Source: Reticulascus tulasneorum (Eukaryota; Ascomycota; Sordariomycetes; Glomerellales; Reticulascaceae). From it: a DNA stretch of 64,000 nt. The notes below the pieces were generated by a model that was not told the DNA's origin, did no database searches, and saw nothing but the letters and a program-made list of their open reading frames with translations. Made by a program: the position numbers and the translations under genes. The stretch is from positions 124,001-188,000 of the forward strand of contig LSAX01000010.1 in the NCBI GenBank assembly GCA_001557505.1, read 5' to 3'. This document shows positions 11,591 to 22,516 of the stretch, piece by piece; positions within the stretch are counted from its first letter, which is position 1; each line of letters starts with the position of its first letter.

Positions 11591-12453
11591 TGTTGAATGG
11601 ATTGTTCAAATGACTGGACTGGAGAAGAAAAGGACTGGCGAGGACCGCTTGAGGTATGAGTTGAAGCGAGAGGTATTTGCTCAAACCTGCAGGGACTGGC
11701 TGACAATGATGCCGCTGGGGACCAATTGCTAGAAGTATATGGAGTCTTTGTCCCGGACTCCTCCAGACGACTTGGGTGGGGTGGCACAATGAAATTGAGA
11801 GCCGGTGCATGCATGCCTGCCAGGCCCAGAGTGTCTTCCTCATTCGAGTTTCCTCCCACGGTAGCCGTGACTGACTTCAACCCATGCCGCTTATGACAAT
11901 GCGACGTTCACTTAGAAGCCCAGGGGATACCCATTTCGGAGTGGAGAAAGCAGGTTTTCCCCTTTTGTCCTCGACTCCGCACAGGATCCCGCGCCGATTC
12001 TAAAGCTCCGACTGGCTTGAACGCTGGCGCCCGCGTGCATGCGTCAATGCGACGGCAGGGGTGCCCATGCATTAAGCACGTTAATTTCTCTGCAACTTGG
12101 AAATTCAAGTTCGAGCGTTGCACAAAGTTTGGTTCAAATCTCCAACCGATAACTCGGAGAGAGGGGGGTGCGAGTAAGCCAGAACAAACGGTCGTCTACT
12201 CCCCGCTGGCACAATCATGCATTCTATAGGGAACCGAAGCTACGTCAATGTGTAAGGGGGGGGGGGGGAGCCGGACGGAGATTGGGCTGGTTGGTCGAGG
12301 GCAAACGCGTAGCGTCTTATATCCCCACTGCTGCTCTTTGTTTTGTGAGCTCGTCGACCTCTCCGTGCCAGGCAGAAACTTCGTGTCTCCTCCTCACCTG
12401 GTGTTGCCGTTCCCTCCTCCTTTCACTCGTTCACCATTAGTCCAGCTTTCAAG
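11591..12453. promoter_or_regulatory. Shared divergent promoter region of the two secreted paralogues
   Basis: This 863-bp region separates two genes transcribed outward. It holds a run of 13 G at 12256-12268. A TTATATCC element lies about 135 bases before the right-hand ATG, and a TATAC element about 145 bases from the left-hand start. Co-regulation is plausible, but no specific factor site is evident. Confidence 0.5.
12256..12268 (+). repeat. Homopolymer of 13 G
   Basis: An uninterrupted run of 13 G lies in the divergent promoter between the paralogues. Similar G/C runs occur at 7817-7827 and 34697-34711. Confidence 0.9.
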
Positions 12454-13440
12454 ATGCGGTACCAACTGATACTCTCATTTCTGGCGTTCTTCGTTGCCTT
12501 CGTCGCTGCGCAGACAGTTACTCCAACGGAGGCTGAACCAGCACCGACAAGTTCCGCGGAACCGGCTCCCCCCCAAGAGTCATCGGCTCCTCCAGAAGAG
12601 GCACCTCCTGCTGAGACAACGCCAGCGTCTTCTGCACCACCGTCTACAGCAACGGTTCCACCAACCACTTCATCGCCTGCTGGAGGCGGCGGCGGCGGCG
12701 GCAGTACTCCAACAAAAGGCGGTGGAGGTTATGCAACAGACTCCCCGGCCGACGTTTACCTCAGAGTACCCGAGCTGTCCGTTGGTCGCATTGAGCTCGA
12801 CGTCGATAACCTGCGAGCGGACATCAATCTTGCCGCGGAGGTTGCGAAGCTCGTCGAGATCAACGTCGGCATACAGGTTGGCATTGAAAAGGTTAACATC
12901 ACCATCGCGGACGTCAGAGCTGAACTGGAGCTTGTCATTCGCCTCGGCCACCTCGTCGACATTGTGAACCGGACGTTGCAGTCACTCGACCTGAATCCTC
13001 TTCTGATCAATCTCCTCGACACGGTGACGGATGTCGTAGAAGGCGTCATTGGAGCGGTGGACAGCCTGCTCGGCTCCATTATCCAGGGCGATACGAGATT
13101 GAACTTCATAATCGACAATCTCGGCAACATTGTGCAGGAAGTCGTGAGCGCGGGGGGCAACATCCTCAGCAGCATCATCGGCAACTACCAGCAGAACATG
13201 ACCTTCACTGGCCAGCAGAAGGATCTCGGAAATGGGCAGGTGCAGAAAACGTATCAATACTCCCCGCTCGGGGCGCTCGTCAACATTGTCTTCAACGGTC
13301 TCAACCAAATCGTGCAAGCCACTGTCGTTAAGGGTGGCGCTACCCAACCGGGCCAGGGCACAACGTCCTCGGCGGCACCAGCGGCACCCACCACCTCCAC
13401 TGTGGCATTGCCTCCAACATCCACCGCCCCGCCTGCGTGA
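12454..13440 (+). CDS. Secreted protein of unknown function, paralogue B with Pro/Ser/Thr linkers
   Basis: A single-exon gene encoding 328 residues. The signal peptide covers residues 1-20 (ends FVAAQ). It is followed by about 65 residues rich in Pro, Ser, Thr and Glu and a run of seven Gly, probably an O-glycosylated linker. The core (about residues 98-290) matches paralogue A block by block: DVYLRVPELSVGRIELDVDN, then RADINLAAEVAKL, IADVRAELELVIRLG, SLDLNPL and NMTFTGQQK. The C-terminus is again Ser/Thr/Pro-rich and has no hydrophobic GPI-signal tail, so wall attachment by GPI is not indicated. The core looks like repeated amphipathic segments. I do not recognise a named domain. The start ATG (TCAAGATGCGG) has the local consensus. 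Confidence 0.85.
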   Translation: MRYQLILSFLAFFVAFVAAQTVTPTEAEPAPTSSAEPAPPQESSAPPEEAPPAETTPASSAPPSTATVPPTTSSPAGGGGGGGSTPTKGGGGYATDSPADVYLRVPELSVGRIELDVDNLRADINLAAEVAKLVEINVGIQVGIEKVNITIADVRAELELVIRLGHLVDIVNRTLQSLDLNPLLINLLDTVTDVVEGVIGAVDSLLGSIIQGDTRLNFIIDNLGNIVQEVVSAGGNILSSIIGNYQQNMTFTGQQKDLGNGQVQKTYQYSPLGALVNIVFNGLNQIVQATVVKGGATQPGQGTTSSAAPAAPTTSTVALPPTSTAPPA

Positions 13441-14118
13441 TATTGCACCGCGCGGTTGAAGAGGACCTAGGAAGGGCGGCAATGGTCGAGCTGGTGTATA
13501 CTCGGTCGATTCGCGAGAAACGACGGAGGGAGGATATCGTGGCATCCCGAGGGTGATGCCGATACCGCATTGGAATGTCGAAAGTATACGGCTCGACTCG
13601 CTTTTAACAACAATCTTGCCGAAAAGCAAGAGATGGTGGTGGTGCTGCCTTTTCCTGACGGCGGCATGACTTCCGCGGTTGGACCAGCTATTTGCACTGA
13701 AGGATATCCGCGACGCGATCGCGTTCAGCGTCTGCGATTCGCCGATCCGTGAATGAGTTCTTAGATTTTGGATCTCCAAAGCAGGGATAGTAGTGAATAT
13801 AAAGTAATGCCCAAATGCAATTGACCATGCCAAGTGCGGAAAGATAAAAGTGTGCTCATAAACTTCCTCCATAAAGAACCAAGGTAACCAACCCTCCCTG
13901 ACCTGGCACGGTCCCTTTGACATTGCCTTCCCCACTAGGTAGGTACCTCAGCACTGCAATGCGGGGTGTGTTTTTGACGGAATTCGACTTCTTCATATGT
14001 CAATGCTAATCGCTTATGCACGAGTATGAGATGGGAAGGACGAAGAACATGGGACTACAACAATCAGGTAAATATATTCTTAGTTGATTGTACAACTCTT
14101 ATCATTCTCGGATATATA
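13441..14118. other. Convergent intergenic region, paralogue B / catalase
   Basis: 3' regions of two converging genes. No gene is seen. A TAGGTAGGTACC motif occurs at about 13936-13948. Confidence 0.6.
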
Positions 14119-16555
14119 TTAATACGCCACCATTGTGCTCAATCCATCCAGCTCGCGATCCCAGTTGCGATGTTGCGAGATGGCGTAGAAGAACTGCTCA
14201 AGGAACCCGGCCGCGTTCTTGACAACGTTGACCGTCTCCTTGAAGCTCTCTGGCTTGACCGACTGCATCGTGACTACACCATACGACTCCACCACGTTGC
14301 TGTCGCTCGATATACTGACACTCGGCAGCGTAATGGCCGCTCGAACAAGCTCCACCGCCTCACCGCTGGCAGCAATGGGCTTGAGATGACCAAAGGCCTC
14401 ACGGATCCAGTGCAAGGCTCGGCCATTCTTCGCCAGAGTCTTGATCGACTCGACGCCGCCGGGAACGAAGATGGCGTCAAACATGGTCGACCTCTGTCCC
14501 TCCAGGTGGTGGTGAGGCATCACACCCTTGGCCGACCCTCCTGCTGGGAAGATCTCCGACCGTTTCGGCGCAATGATCATGGGGGTGGCTTTGGCGACTC
14601 CAAGAGCGGCCAGAACCGCTGTAAGAGACGCCGAATCAAAACCGTCGGCAACGATAATAGCAACGCGACGGGTCGCAATCATAGGGGTTGCAGGGAGGAA
14701 CTCCAACTGACTAAGGCCCTTCGCCTTGCGCCCGTGGTTAGGTCTGCCAGCTTGAGTAGGCTTCTTGCCACCGACCATGTCGGCGACGGCTTGGGCCAAC
14801 CCCAAATCGATATCAGCCAGGCGCAGTGTCATCCGCTCGTATACGATCGGGTCATCGCAGTGGTCCAGCTCAAAGGATAAGGCGGCTGTCATGTGGGCTT
14901 TTTCTATAGGCGACATACTGTTGAAGAACAGCTGTGCCTGGGAGTAATGCTCCTTGAACTTGGCGCTCTTCGTCCGCAGCTTCATGCCGGCCACCTTTTG
15001 GGCGTACTCGATATACGCGCCCTCCTCTTTGGTTGCCGGTGGCACGGCTTGGTGGCGATTTGGCCAATAGTTGACACTGCCCTTGGTGATGGTGTGTCTC
15101 ATGGCGCCATCGCGGTTGAAGTTCATCACGGGGCAAACCGGCTTGTTGATAGGCAGTTCTTGCCAGTTAATCCCCAGGCGAGATAGTTGTGTATCGAAGT
15201 AGGAGAAGTTGCGTCCCTGTAAGAGGGGGTCATCCGAGAACCCGATACCAGGTACTATGTGGCTCGTGCAGAAAGCGACTTGTTCGACCTGGGTAAAGTA
15301 TTCGTCGATATTGCGGTTGAGCTCAAGCTCGCCAATGTACCGGACGGGAACCAGGTCTTCTGGCCACACCTTGGTTGCGTCAAGGATGTCAAAGTCGAAG
15401 TCATGCTCCTTGGCCTCGGGGATGACCTGGATTCCGAACTTCCACTTGGGGAATACGCCATTGTCGATTGCCTCCATCAAGTCCTTGCGGTGGAAGTCGG
15501 GGTCTTGCCCAGCTAGCTTCAGGGCCTCGTCCCATACTAGAGAGTGTACGCCCAGCTCGGGTGTGAAGTGGAATTTGACGAAGTGACGTTCGCCGGCAGC
15601 GTTCTCAAGAGTATACGTGTTGACGCCGAAGCCCTGCATCATGCGGTATGAACGCGGGATGGCACGGTCCGACATAGTCCACATGAACATGTGAGTAGCC
15701 TCCGAATGCAGGAACTGGAAGTCCCAAAAGTTGTTGTGGGCCGACTGCGCTTGGGGAATTTCGTTATTGGGCTCGGGCTTTCCGGCATGGATCACATCCG
15801 GGAACTTCATGGAGTCTTGAATAAAAAACACGGGGATCTGTTGAATCGTCAGACTCGTTCATCCCTTCACAATTTCAAGAGATTATCCAGAAATGCCCAT
15901 GAAACATTTCCAAGGAACATCTCGTCTCATCGATATGACACGATCAGATCTCGCGTCGAATTGGGAGCTAAAGGAGACCGAGGAACAAGTCCTAAGTGTA
16001 CTTACGTTGTTACCAACCAAGTCCCAGTTGCCCTCGGGCGTGTAGAACTTGATGGCGAAGCCGCGGACATCTCTCACGGTATCGGCGCTACCGCGACTGC
16101 CGAGAACCGTGGAGAAGCGGAGGAAGAGGGGAGTCTCTCGCGAGGTATCAGTCAAGATGCCTGCGTGGCTCACGTCAGAGGCGCTCTCGAGAAGTCTAAA
16201 GGTTCCAAAAGCGCCGGTTCCTCTGGCGTGGACGACACGCTCGGGGATCCTCTCGTGGTCGAATCGATGGATCTGAGGCAGGTCAGTCATGTACTTGCAC
16301 ACATACACAAGAGAGACGGCTCACCTTCTCGCGAGCAAAGTTATCCTCCAACAGCGATGGGCCGGTCTGGCCGTTGGTCGTGACTCGTAGCCAGTCATCG
16401 GTGTTGTTCTGCTTCACGCCAAAGTCGGAAGTCATGCGAGAGTTCTGGTCTGGCGTGACCATGGACTCGAGGAGCTGCCCATTTTTGTTACCATTGGGAC
16501 CCATGACGGCGTTCTGAGCCTTCTTGAGGGTATCGGGGATGAGTTTCGATGCCAT
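14119..16555 (-). CDS. Large-subunit monofunctional catalase, intracellular (CatA-like)
   Basis: This haem enzyme dismutates hydrogen peroxide. Three exons on the minus strand (16555-16325, 16272-16006, 15837-14119) encode 738 residues, the length of clade-2 large-subunit catalases. The start chosen is the ATG of [14 protein letters not shown]; the longer open frame upstream begins with TTG, not ATG. The distal haem-pocket residues are His92 ([11 protein letters not shown]) and Asn165 (GNWDLVGNN). The proximal Tyr lies in [13 protein letters not shown] (about residue 379). The C-terminal 160 residues, from [12 protein letters not shown], form the flavodoxin/DJ-1-like domain typical of this clade, with VPGGVESI. 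No signal peptide is present, as in conidial catalase A of Aspergillus, so the enzyme is likely intracellular and possibly spore-associated. Both introns have GT-AG ends. Confidence 0.95.
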
Positions 16556-17984
16556 TTTAGAAAAGTTGCGACGAAGACGTGATAGAGGGGTGGAGCTGGG
16601 CAATTAAAGTGGTCGCGGCTACAGCCTCCTTATCAAGAGAGGAGGACAAGAGAGCCTGGGCTTTCTCTTCTGAGGCCCTATGTAGGTTTTGACGTCAACG
16701 ATTATGTCAAGCATTTCAAACGAACACACGTCCGACGGCAGGTGGAACCCCTGGCCGTCGAGAAGTGCCGGTTCCGATCGTCCATTGGTGGACGATAGGT
16801 CGAGCAGCCGGGATAGAAGAGAACAGGAGGGTTCGTGAGATCATGAAAGCTGTAGGCAATCGGTGTGTTTCTCATCATATCGGTGCTTCAAGGTTTCGTT
16901 TGGTTGTGGGTGCGGAGCTTTTGTCCGGGATGTGGGGTTACTCCTTCGCTGTTTTGCCATGTGGTCAGACGGTGAATCGATGATGGAGTTTTACATACAA
17001 GTGCGGGGCAATTATCCATCCAACATGGGATTTTGATCTGAAATGGAGGGGCAAAGTGACATGGGGAAAATATTCAGATGGCTGGCCCAAGCGATTGAAA
17101 GGCTGTTGGATCGGGGTAGACGATGAACGGTGAGAAGGCGGGAGATTTTGCGATTCTTGACAATCATGGAGGATCTACTTTGTGCCTCCTAATTAATTAG
17201 AAGCCAATTGACTCTCAAGTGCACCATGCTGAAGTTCCTCCTTGTGACTACTACTACTACTACTACTACGAATCAATGAATGGGATGTTCCATCTGCGGC
17301 CTGGAGCGCATCGCCACCGGCCTCGGGTCTGGAGACAACTTTGAGCTAGCTCGCAGATTTATTTGTTTCTTCTGTTTCTGGTTGTGGCACGATGAGCCTA
17401 TCAGCTCCGAGCTAAAACATCTGACCGGAGCAAAGAGCACGGTACGTCCAAGCTTCGGTATCTAGCCAACAAACTAACTACCTATGGACCTGGTAATGAC
17501 TGCCTACCCCCAAGGTAGATAGTGCACATCCGTCCCTGGTCCCGATTTCTGGTGGTTGTACCTGCAGCTCTCTGTCGTTTGGCGTGTGTAGAGAGGGTGG
17601 AGGTTGCATCCTGGGCATGCATTTGGAGACAGCCTGTCGACGTCATCGATTATGTGGCTCAACAAGATATGGCAATATTCGCCGGACCAGCATTCGTACT
17701 TCCCCAAAGCCAGGAAGTCCCGGAACAGAGATAGCCTCTTGTGAACGGGCCACTGCTTCTCCCGGTGGTTTCAAATTCGATTTATTTTCGTAGACAGATT
17801 CAGATTGTACTTGCTTAGCCCTGTACCATTTTCCCACCTGGTACGCTTTCTGGGCTCACAACCAGGAGTTGAATGTAAATTAACAAGCTGACTGCCAGAT
17901 TACCGACAACAAACTTTTGTGCTTCGCTTTCTCGTGTGCTAGAAAGAACGTACATCTCGCCATTCTGGGCTGAGCTTCGTCAAG
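16556..17984. other. Divergent intergenic region, catalase / phosphoketolase
   Basis: 1.4 kb between two outward-facing genes. A (CTA)n-type microsatellite of about six units lies near 17248-17268. No gene is seen. Confidence 0.55.
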
Positions 17985-20792
17985 ATGCCTGGCGAAGTTA
18001 TTGATCAACCCAATCCTCCGCCTCTCCCCTCCCACCTACCCGACCATGTGCTGGACCTCGCAGTCAGGACCCAGAAAAAGGCCCTAGACGAGAAGGATGC
18101 CCGGTCGCTTCAAGATTTCCAAAATGCGGCTCGTTACATTGCAGCTGGCAAGGGACCCTTGATCTATTCAACGCCCACTTTTTCATGCTAATACTCCTCT
18201 AGCTATGATCTTCCTCCGCGAGAACGTTGTTCTCGATTCGGAACTCACGTTCGATGATGTGAAACCACGTCTACTTGGTAACCCGCAAGGCACCGGCATG
18301 ACGAGCAACGGCTGACCTCACTCACAGGCCATTGGGGTACCTGTCCCGGCCTCATCCTGGTCTGGGCACATCTGAACCTGTTCATCCGGAATCATGACCT
18401 GGACATGATCTATGTGATCGGCCCTGGTCACGGCGCTCCTGCCGCCTTGGCCGCCCTCTGGCTCGAGGGATCACTGCAGAAGTTCTATCCAGACGAATAC
18501 GGCCTCAACCGGGAAGGACTGTACAATCTCATCACGAGGTTCTCCGTTCCGGGCGGTTTCCCTAGGTTCGTGTCTGCCGTAACCCCTTGGCTGGTATCAT
18601 ATGTCTAATGGCCGGTTGCACGCAGTCACATCAACTCTGAGACACCGGGCTCCATCCACGAGGGTGGAGAACTAGGATATGCACTCGCGGTGTCCTTCGG
18701 CGCCGTCATGGACAACCCTGATCTCATTGTGACCTGCGTTGTTGGCGACGGAGAGGCAGAAAGTGGGCCAACCGCAACGTAAGTCGAGGACGACCCGCTT
18801 GGCCAAATCCGTGTAACTGATACTTCGGAAACAGAGCCTGGCACGCCATCAAGTACCTTGACCCGGAGGAATCCGGTGCCGTGATTCCGATCCTCCATGT
18901 CAACGGGTTCAAAATCAGCGAGCGAACCATCTTTGGCTGCATGGACGACAAGGAGATTGTCGCCCTATTTACCGGCTACGGATATCAGGTGTGCATTGTG
19001 GAAGATCTTGCCAATGTTGACGTTGATCTTTCGAGCGCCTTGGAATGGGCCCTCTCGGAGATCAAGAAAATACAACAGGCTGCTCGCTCCGGACACGCAA
19101 TTGTGAAGCCGCGCTGGCCCATGATTGTACTGCGAACCCCCAAAGTGAGTGCTGCCTGAGAATGAATGCGGTCTCGTCTAATGCGGTTTAGGGATGGACG
19201 GGTCCGAAAGAGGTCGATGGTGCCATTGTTGAGGGCTCGTTCAAGTCACACCAAGTGCCTCTGTCCAAGGCAAAGTCGGACGAGACCCATCTCAAGCAGC
19301 TCCAGGAATGGCTGTCGAGCTACGGCATTGGCGCACTACTCGACGACGACGGGAAGCCGATTGAGAGCATCTTGCGTTCTCTTCCCAAAGATGAGTCCAA
19401 GAGGCTTGGACAGCTGAAAGCAAGCTATGATCCCTACATAGGCCTCAAAATGCCCGACTGGAAGCCACTCGCCGTCAAAGCTGAAGGGCAGCAGAGTTGC
19501 ATGCAAGTCACAGGCGAGTTCCTCGACAAGGTGATGCAGGAGAACCCAAAGACCTTTCGGGTCTTCTCGCCCGACGAGCTTGAAAGCAACAAGCTGAGCG
19601 CGGTGCTTAACCACACCGGACGGAACTTCCAGTGGGACCAATACTCTCGCGCCAAGGGCGGCCGAGTTATCGAGATCCTGTCAGAGCACTGCTGCCAGGG
19701 TTTTATGCAAGGTTACACGCTGACCGGGCGGGTGGGCCTCTTCCCTAGTTATGAATCGTTCCTGGGGATCGTCCACACGATGATGATACAGTATGCAAAA
19801 TTCAACAAGATCGCCAAGGAGGTGAAGTGGAGAGGCGATCTGAGCTCGATCAACTACATCGAGACGAGCACGTGGGCCAGGCAGGAGCACAACGGATTCT
19901 CTCACCAGAATCCATCTTTCATCGGAGCCGTTTTGAACCTGAAAGCTGAAGCAGCGCGGGCAAGTTTTCTTCCATCTCGGGAGACGGGACAGCACTGACA
20001 GAGCCGGTCGCGCGTACAGGTTTACCTCCCGCCCGACGCCAATTGCTTCTTGAGCACCGTAGACCACTGCCTGCGGTCCAAAAACTACGTCAACCTTGTC
20101 ATCGGCTCCAAACAGCCCACCACCGTTTACTTCGACGCTGACAGAGCCGCCGAGCACTGCCGCATAGGCGCCAGCATTTGGGAATTCGCATCAACCGACT
20201 CAGGCAAGAACCCGGATGTGGTGATCGTTGGCATCGGCGTCGAGGTGACCTTCGAAGTGGTCAAGGCCGCCGAACTCCTCCGCACCCTGGAGCCCTCGCT
20301 CCGCGTCCGTGTCGTCAACGTAACGGACTTGATGGTTGTTTCCGCCGAGTCGCGGCACCCACACTCGCTGAGCAACGACGCGTTTGTGGACATGTTCACG
20401 AAGGACAAGACGGTTTGCTTCAACTACCACGGGTACGCGACCGAGCTGCAGGGGTTGATCTTCGGACGGCCCGACTCGCAGCGGATGTCGGTGGAGGGTT
20501 ATCGTGAGGAGGGAAGCACGACGACTCCTTTCGACATGATGCTTGTCAATTGCGTCAGTCGGTTTGATGTCGCCGCGCGCGCACTGAGAGGTGGCGCCTT
20601 GGTGAACGAGACTGTCAAGGGAAATCTAGAGGCGAAGGTGAAAGAAATCGAGGCTAGAGTCCGGGATATTAGGGATTTCATCAAGCAGAATGGCAAAGGT
20701 ATGTGCTGTTGGCTCCTGACGCTGTTTGTTTCCTGACGCTGACGATGCTTGCAGACCCTGACGACATTTACGACGACGCAAAGTTCGACTGA
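17985..20792 (+). CDS. Xylulose-5-phosphate/fructose-6-phosphate phosphoketolase
   Basis: This thiamine-diphosphate enzyme cleaves xylulose 5-phosphate (and often fructose 6-phosphate) with phosphate to give acetyl phosphate and an aldose phosphate. Eight exons (17985-18147, 18203-18277, 18328-18565, 18626-18778, 18835-19144, 19192-19959, 20020-20698, 20755-20792) encode 807 residues, the normal family length. The family motif EGGELGY starts at residue 171, inside [17 protein letters not shown]. The thiamine-diphosphate/metal motif GDGE is at residues 199-202. Other conserved blocks are [18 protein letters not shown] and SHQVPL. Introns 1 and 6 have GC-AG ends: no GT donor restores the conserved frame ([12 protein letters not shown] and [12 protein letters not shown]). 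The other introns are GT-AG. Fungal phosphoketolases are thought to have come from bacteria long ago. The partner acetate kinase is not in this window. Confidence 0.94.
18148..18202 (+). other. GC-AG intron 1 of the phosphoketolase gene
   Basis: 55 nt, donor GCAAGG, acceptor CTCTAG, with a GCTAAT branch-like sequence. Removing it joins GCAGCTG to CTATGATC and restores the conserved AAMIFLREN. There is no GT nearby that keeps the frame. Confidence 0.8.
19960..20019 (+). other. GC-AG intron 6 of the phosphoketolase gene
   Basis: 60 nt, donor GCAAGT, which is the GC-intron consensus, and acceptor GTACAG. It joins GAAGCAGCGCGG to GTTTACCTCCCG and gives [12 protein letters not shown] in the conserved frame. 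Confidence 0.82.
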
Positions 20793-21389
20793 TTAGATCA
20801 AGATTTGGAATAATGACGTAGAGATAGATTAATTGCTTCAAATACACAAGCAGGAGCCTGCCTTGCGCTGCGTCCGCGTTCCATTTGTAGCTGGTCAAAC
20901 AAGCGTAATCAACGTATTACTAGTAGTGTACCAACGACGAGTGTCTCCAATGTAAATGCCGTAGTTACAACCACACATGAAGTATCCTCGGCAGTATGTT
21001 GGGAAAATCCAGGAGCGGATATAGGAATGAGTTCAGTTGTAAAAGATTGTTCTATCATTTATCATTATTCGGAGTATGTGCTGGCAATGGCAGGCTGGTT
21101 TCTTGTGGGATCGATATTTTGCAGCTGACCAACAGCATTCTCGGAGGGTACCTTAGCCTTAGCATGAATCTGTTTTTGCTCATGGAAAACCACCAAACGA
21201 ATCTCATAAACGAAGATGCTCATAAAGTACCCACAAAACCGAAAATCCCCTCTCACCCCCACCTCCGGAACTTCGCAATCTCAAACTCAACGAGCATATC
21301 TGGTACTCATCCGGGACTCTGCGTAGCCCAACTTGGGAGCTAGACGCTCATTTTTTGCCCGCCGGAATATCCGAGGCTTCACATCCGCG
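20793..21389. other. Intergenic region, phosphoketolase / CCDC25-like gene
   Basis: 600 bp holding the 3' region of one gene and the promoter of the next, same strand. No gene is seen. Confidence 0.6.
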
Positions 21390-22322
21390 ATGGTTTATTA
21401 CTTCACTTCGTCCGTCGTGGACCCGTCCGCGCAAGTCTACGTAGGGAAAGACAAGTTCGAGAGTTAAGATCGCCACACCCCCCTCGGCTGCCTGCTCTAT
21501 CCGCTGACACGGGACTATGTAAGATGAGGAGTTGATCAAGTATGGCTGGGAGGAAGATATATGGTAAGCATGCCCTGACCTCTATCTGTGACGCCAAACT
21601 TATCCGGTCTATAGGGTAAGAGACACGCCACACTCATGGTGGTATCTCAGCGCATTGATGGGTTGGCGATTGCAGTTCCACGTCGACAAGCTCTCCAGCG
21701 CCCACATCTACCTCCGCATGCGCGAGGGCGAGACCTGGGATGCCCTACCCGAGGAACTCATCACCGACCTAGCGCAGCTCACGAAGGCCAATTCCATCGA
21801 GGGCAACAAGAAGGACAACGTCACCGTTATTTACACACCATGGTCGAACCTCAAGAAGGACGGCAGCATGGAGGTGGGCCAGGTCAGCTTCAAGGACCAG
21901 CGAAAGGTCCGTCATCTCCCCACTTGGAGGCTGGCAGCGGTTTGTATCTGACTCCAAGCAGGTGAAGCGCGTGCTTGTCGCGCAAAGAGAGAATCCGATT
22001 GTGAACCGGCTCAACAAGACCAAAGTCGAGAAGAAACCCGATCTGAAGCAGGAGCGGGAGGATCGGTTGAGGGAGCTGCGGAAGGTCGAGCAGGCGGCGC
22101 TGCTGATACGAGTTTGTTCCCCATATCCCTAACGCTCAGCCCTCTGATCGTTCGTTCGAACTGACATGAGAGTAGAAAAAGGAAGAGGCGCGTATAGCGC
22201 AGGAAAGAAAGGAGAAGAAATGGCATAAAGACCATGCCTACGACGAGCTCTTTTCCGAGCAGAACATGGAAGGCTCGAACAATCAGGACCGTGGCGAGGA
22301 CTGGGAGGATGACTTTATGTGA
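21390..22322 (+). CDS. CCDC25-like protein (NFACT-R/DUF814 family)
   Basis: 213 residues, close to the about 208 of animal CCDC25. The N-terminal NFACT-R (DUF814) domain begins MVYYFTSS and contains [20 protein letters not shown], the family's best-conserved stretch. A charged coiled-coil tail (KQEREDRLRELRK...ERKEKKWHKDHAYDELF) follows. The related NFACT-R domain of Rqc2/Tae2 acts in ribosome quality control; CCDC25 itself has been described in animals as a DNA-binding membrane protein. The fungal role is unknown. Exons are 21390-21462, 21524-21563, a single base at 21615, 21676-21906, 21962-22111 and 22176-22322. The single-base exon is needed to complete the Trp codon of DIWFHV; without it the frame is lost. 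All five introns then have GT-AG ends and lengths of 51-64 nt. Confidence 0.9.
21615..21615 (+). other. Predicted one-nucleotide exon (G) in the CCDC25-like gene
   Basis: The upstream exon ends ATA TG at 21563, followed by a GTAAGC donor. The sequence TATAG|G|GTAAG at 21610-21620 gives an acceptor, one exonic G and a new donor. The next acceptor TTGCAG (to 21675) is followed by TTC CAC GTC. Joining TG+G makes the conserved Trp. The flanking introns are 51 and 60 nt, like the others in this gene. The rival explanation is one 112-nt intron plus a missing G in the assembly at 21563-21564. Confidence 0.65.
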
Positions 22323-22516
22323 AGGCAGCAGCAGCCTGCGGGATGCCGACAAAGTTATGTGAACGGAGACAGCGAGGATTAGAATGGGCAAATACATTTC
22401 GTTCCCACATATGCATGCTATCTAATTATGAAAGGGGTATTCAATCGTGTCATCAACATGGACAAAGGAGACGGATGCCAATGATGTCCTAGACCCTCGC
22501 CCATGTCTGCCCCGAG

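Noticed and set aside
12132..12145. B-box-like GGTTCAAATCTCC
   Set aside because: No A-box or cloverleaf pairing upstream; the same holds for GGTTCAAATCG at 4240.
16556..16603. Longer catalase N-terminus beginning PSSTPLSRLRRNFSK
   Set aside because: Its first codon is TTG, not ATG, and the next ATG gives the family-typical [12 protein letters not shown] start.
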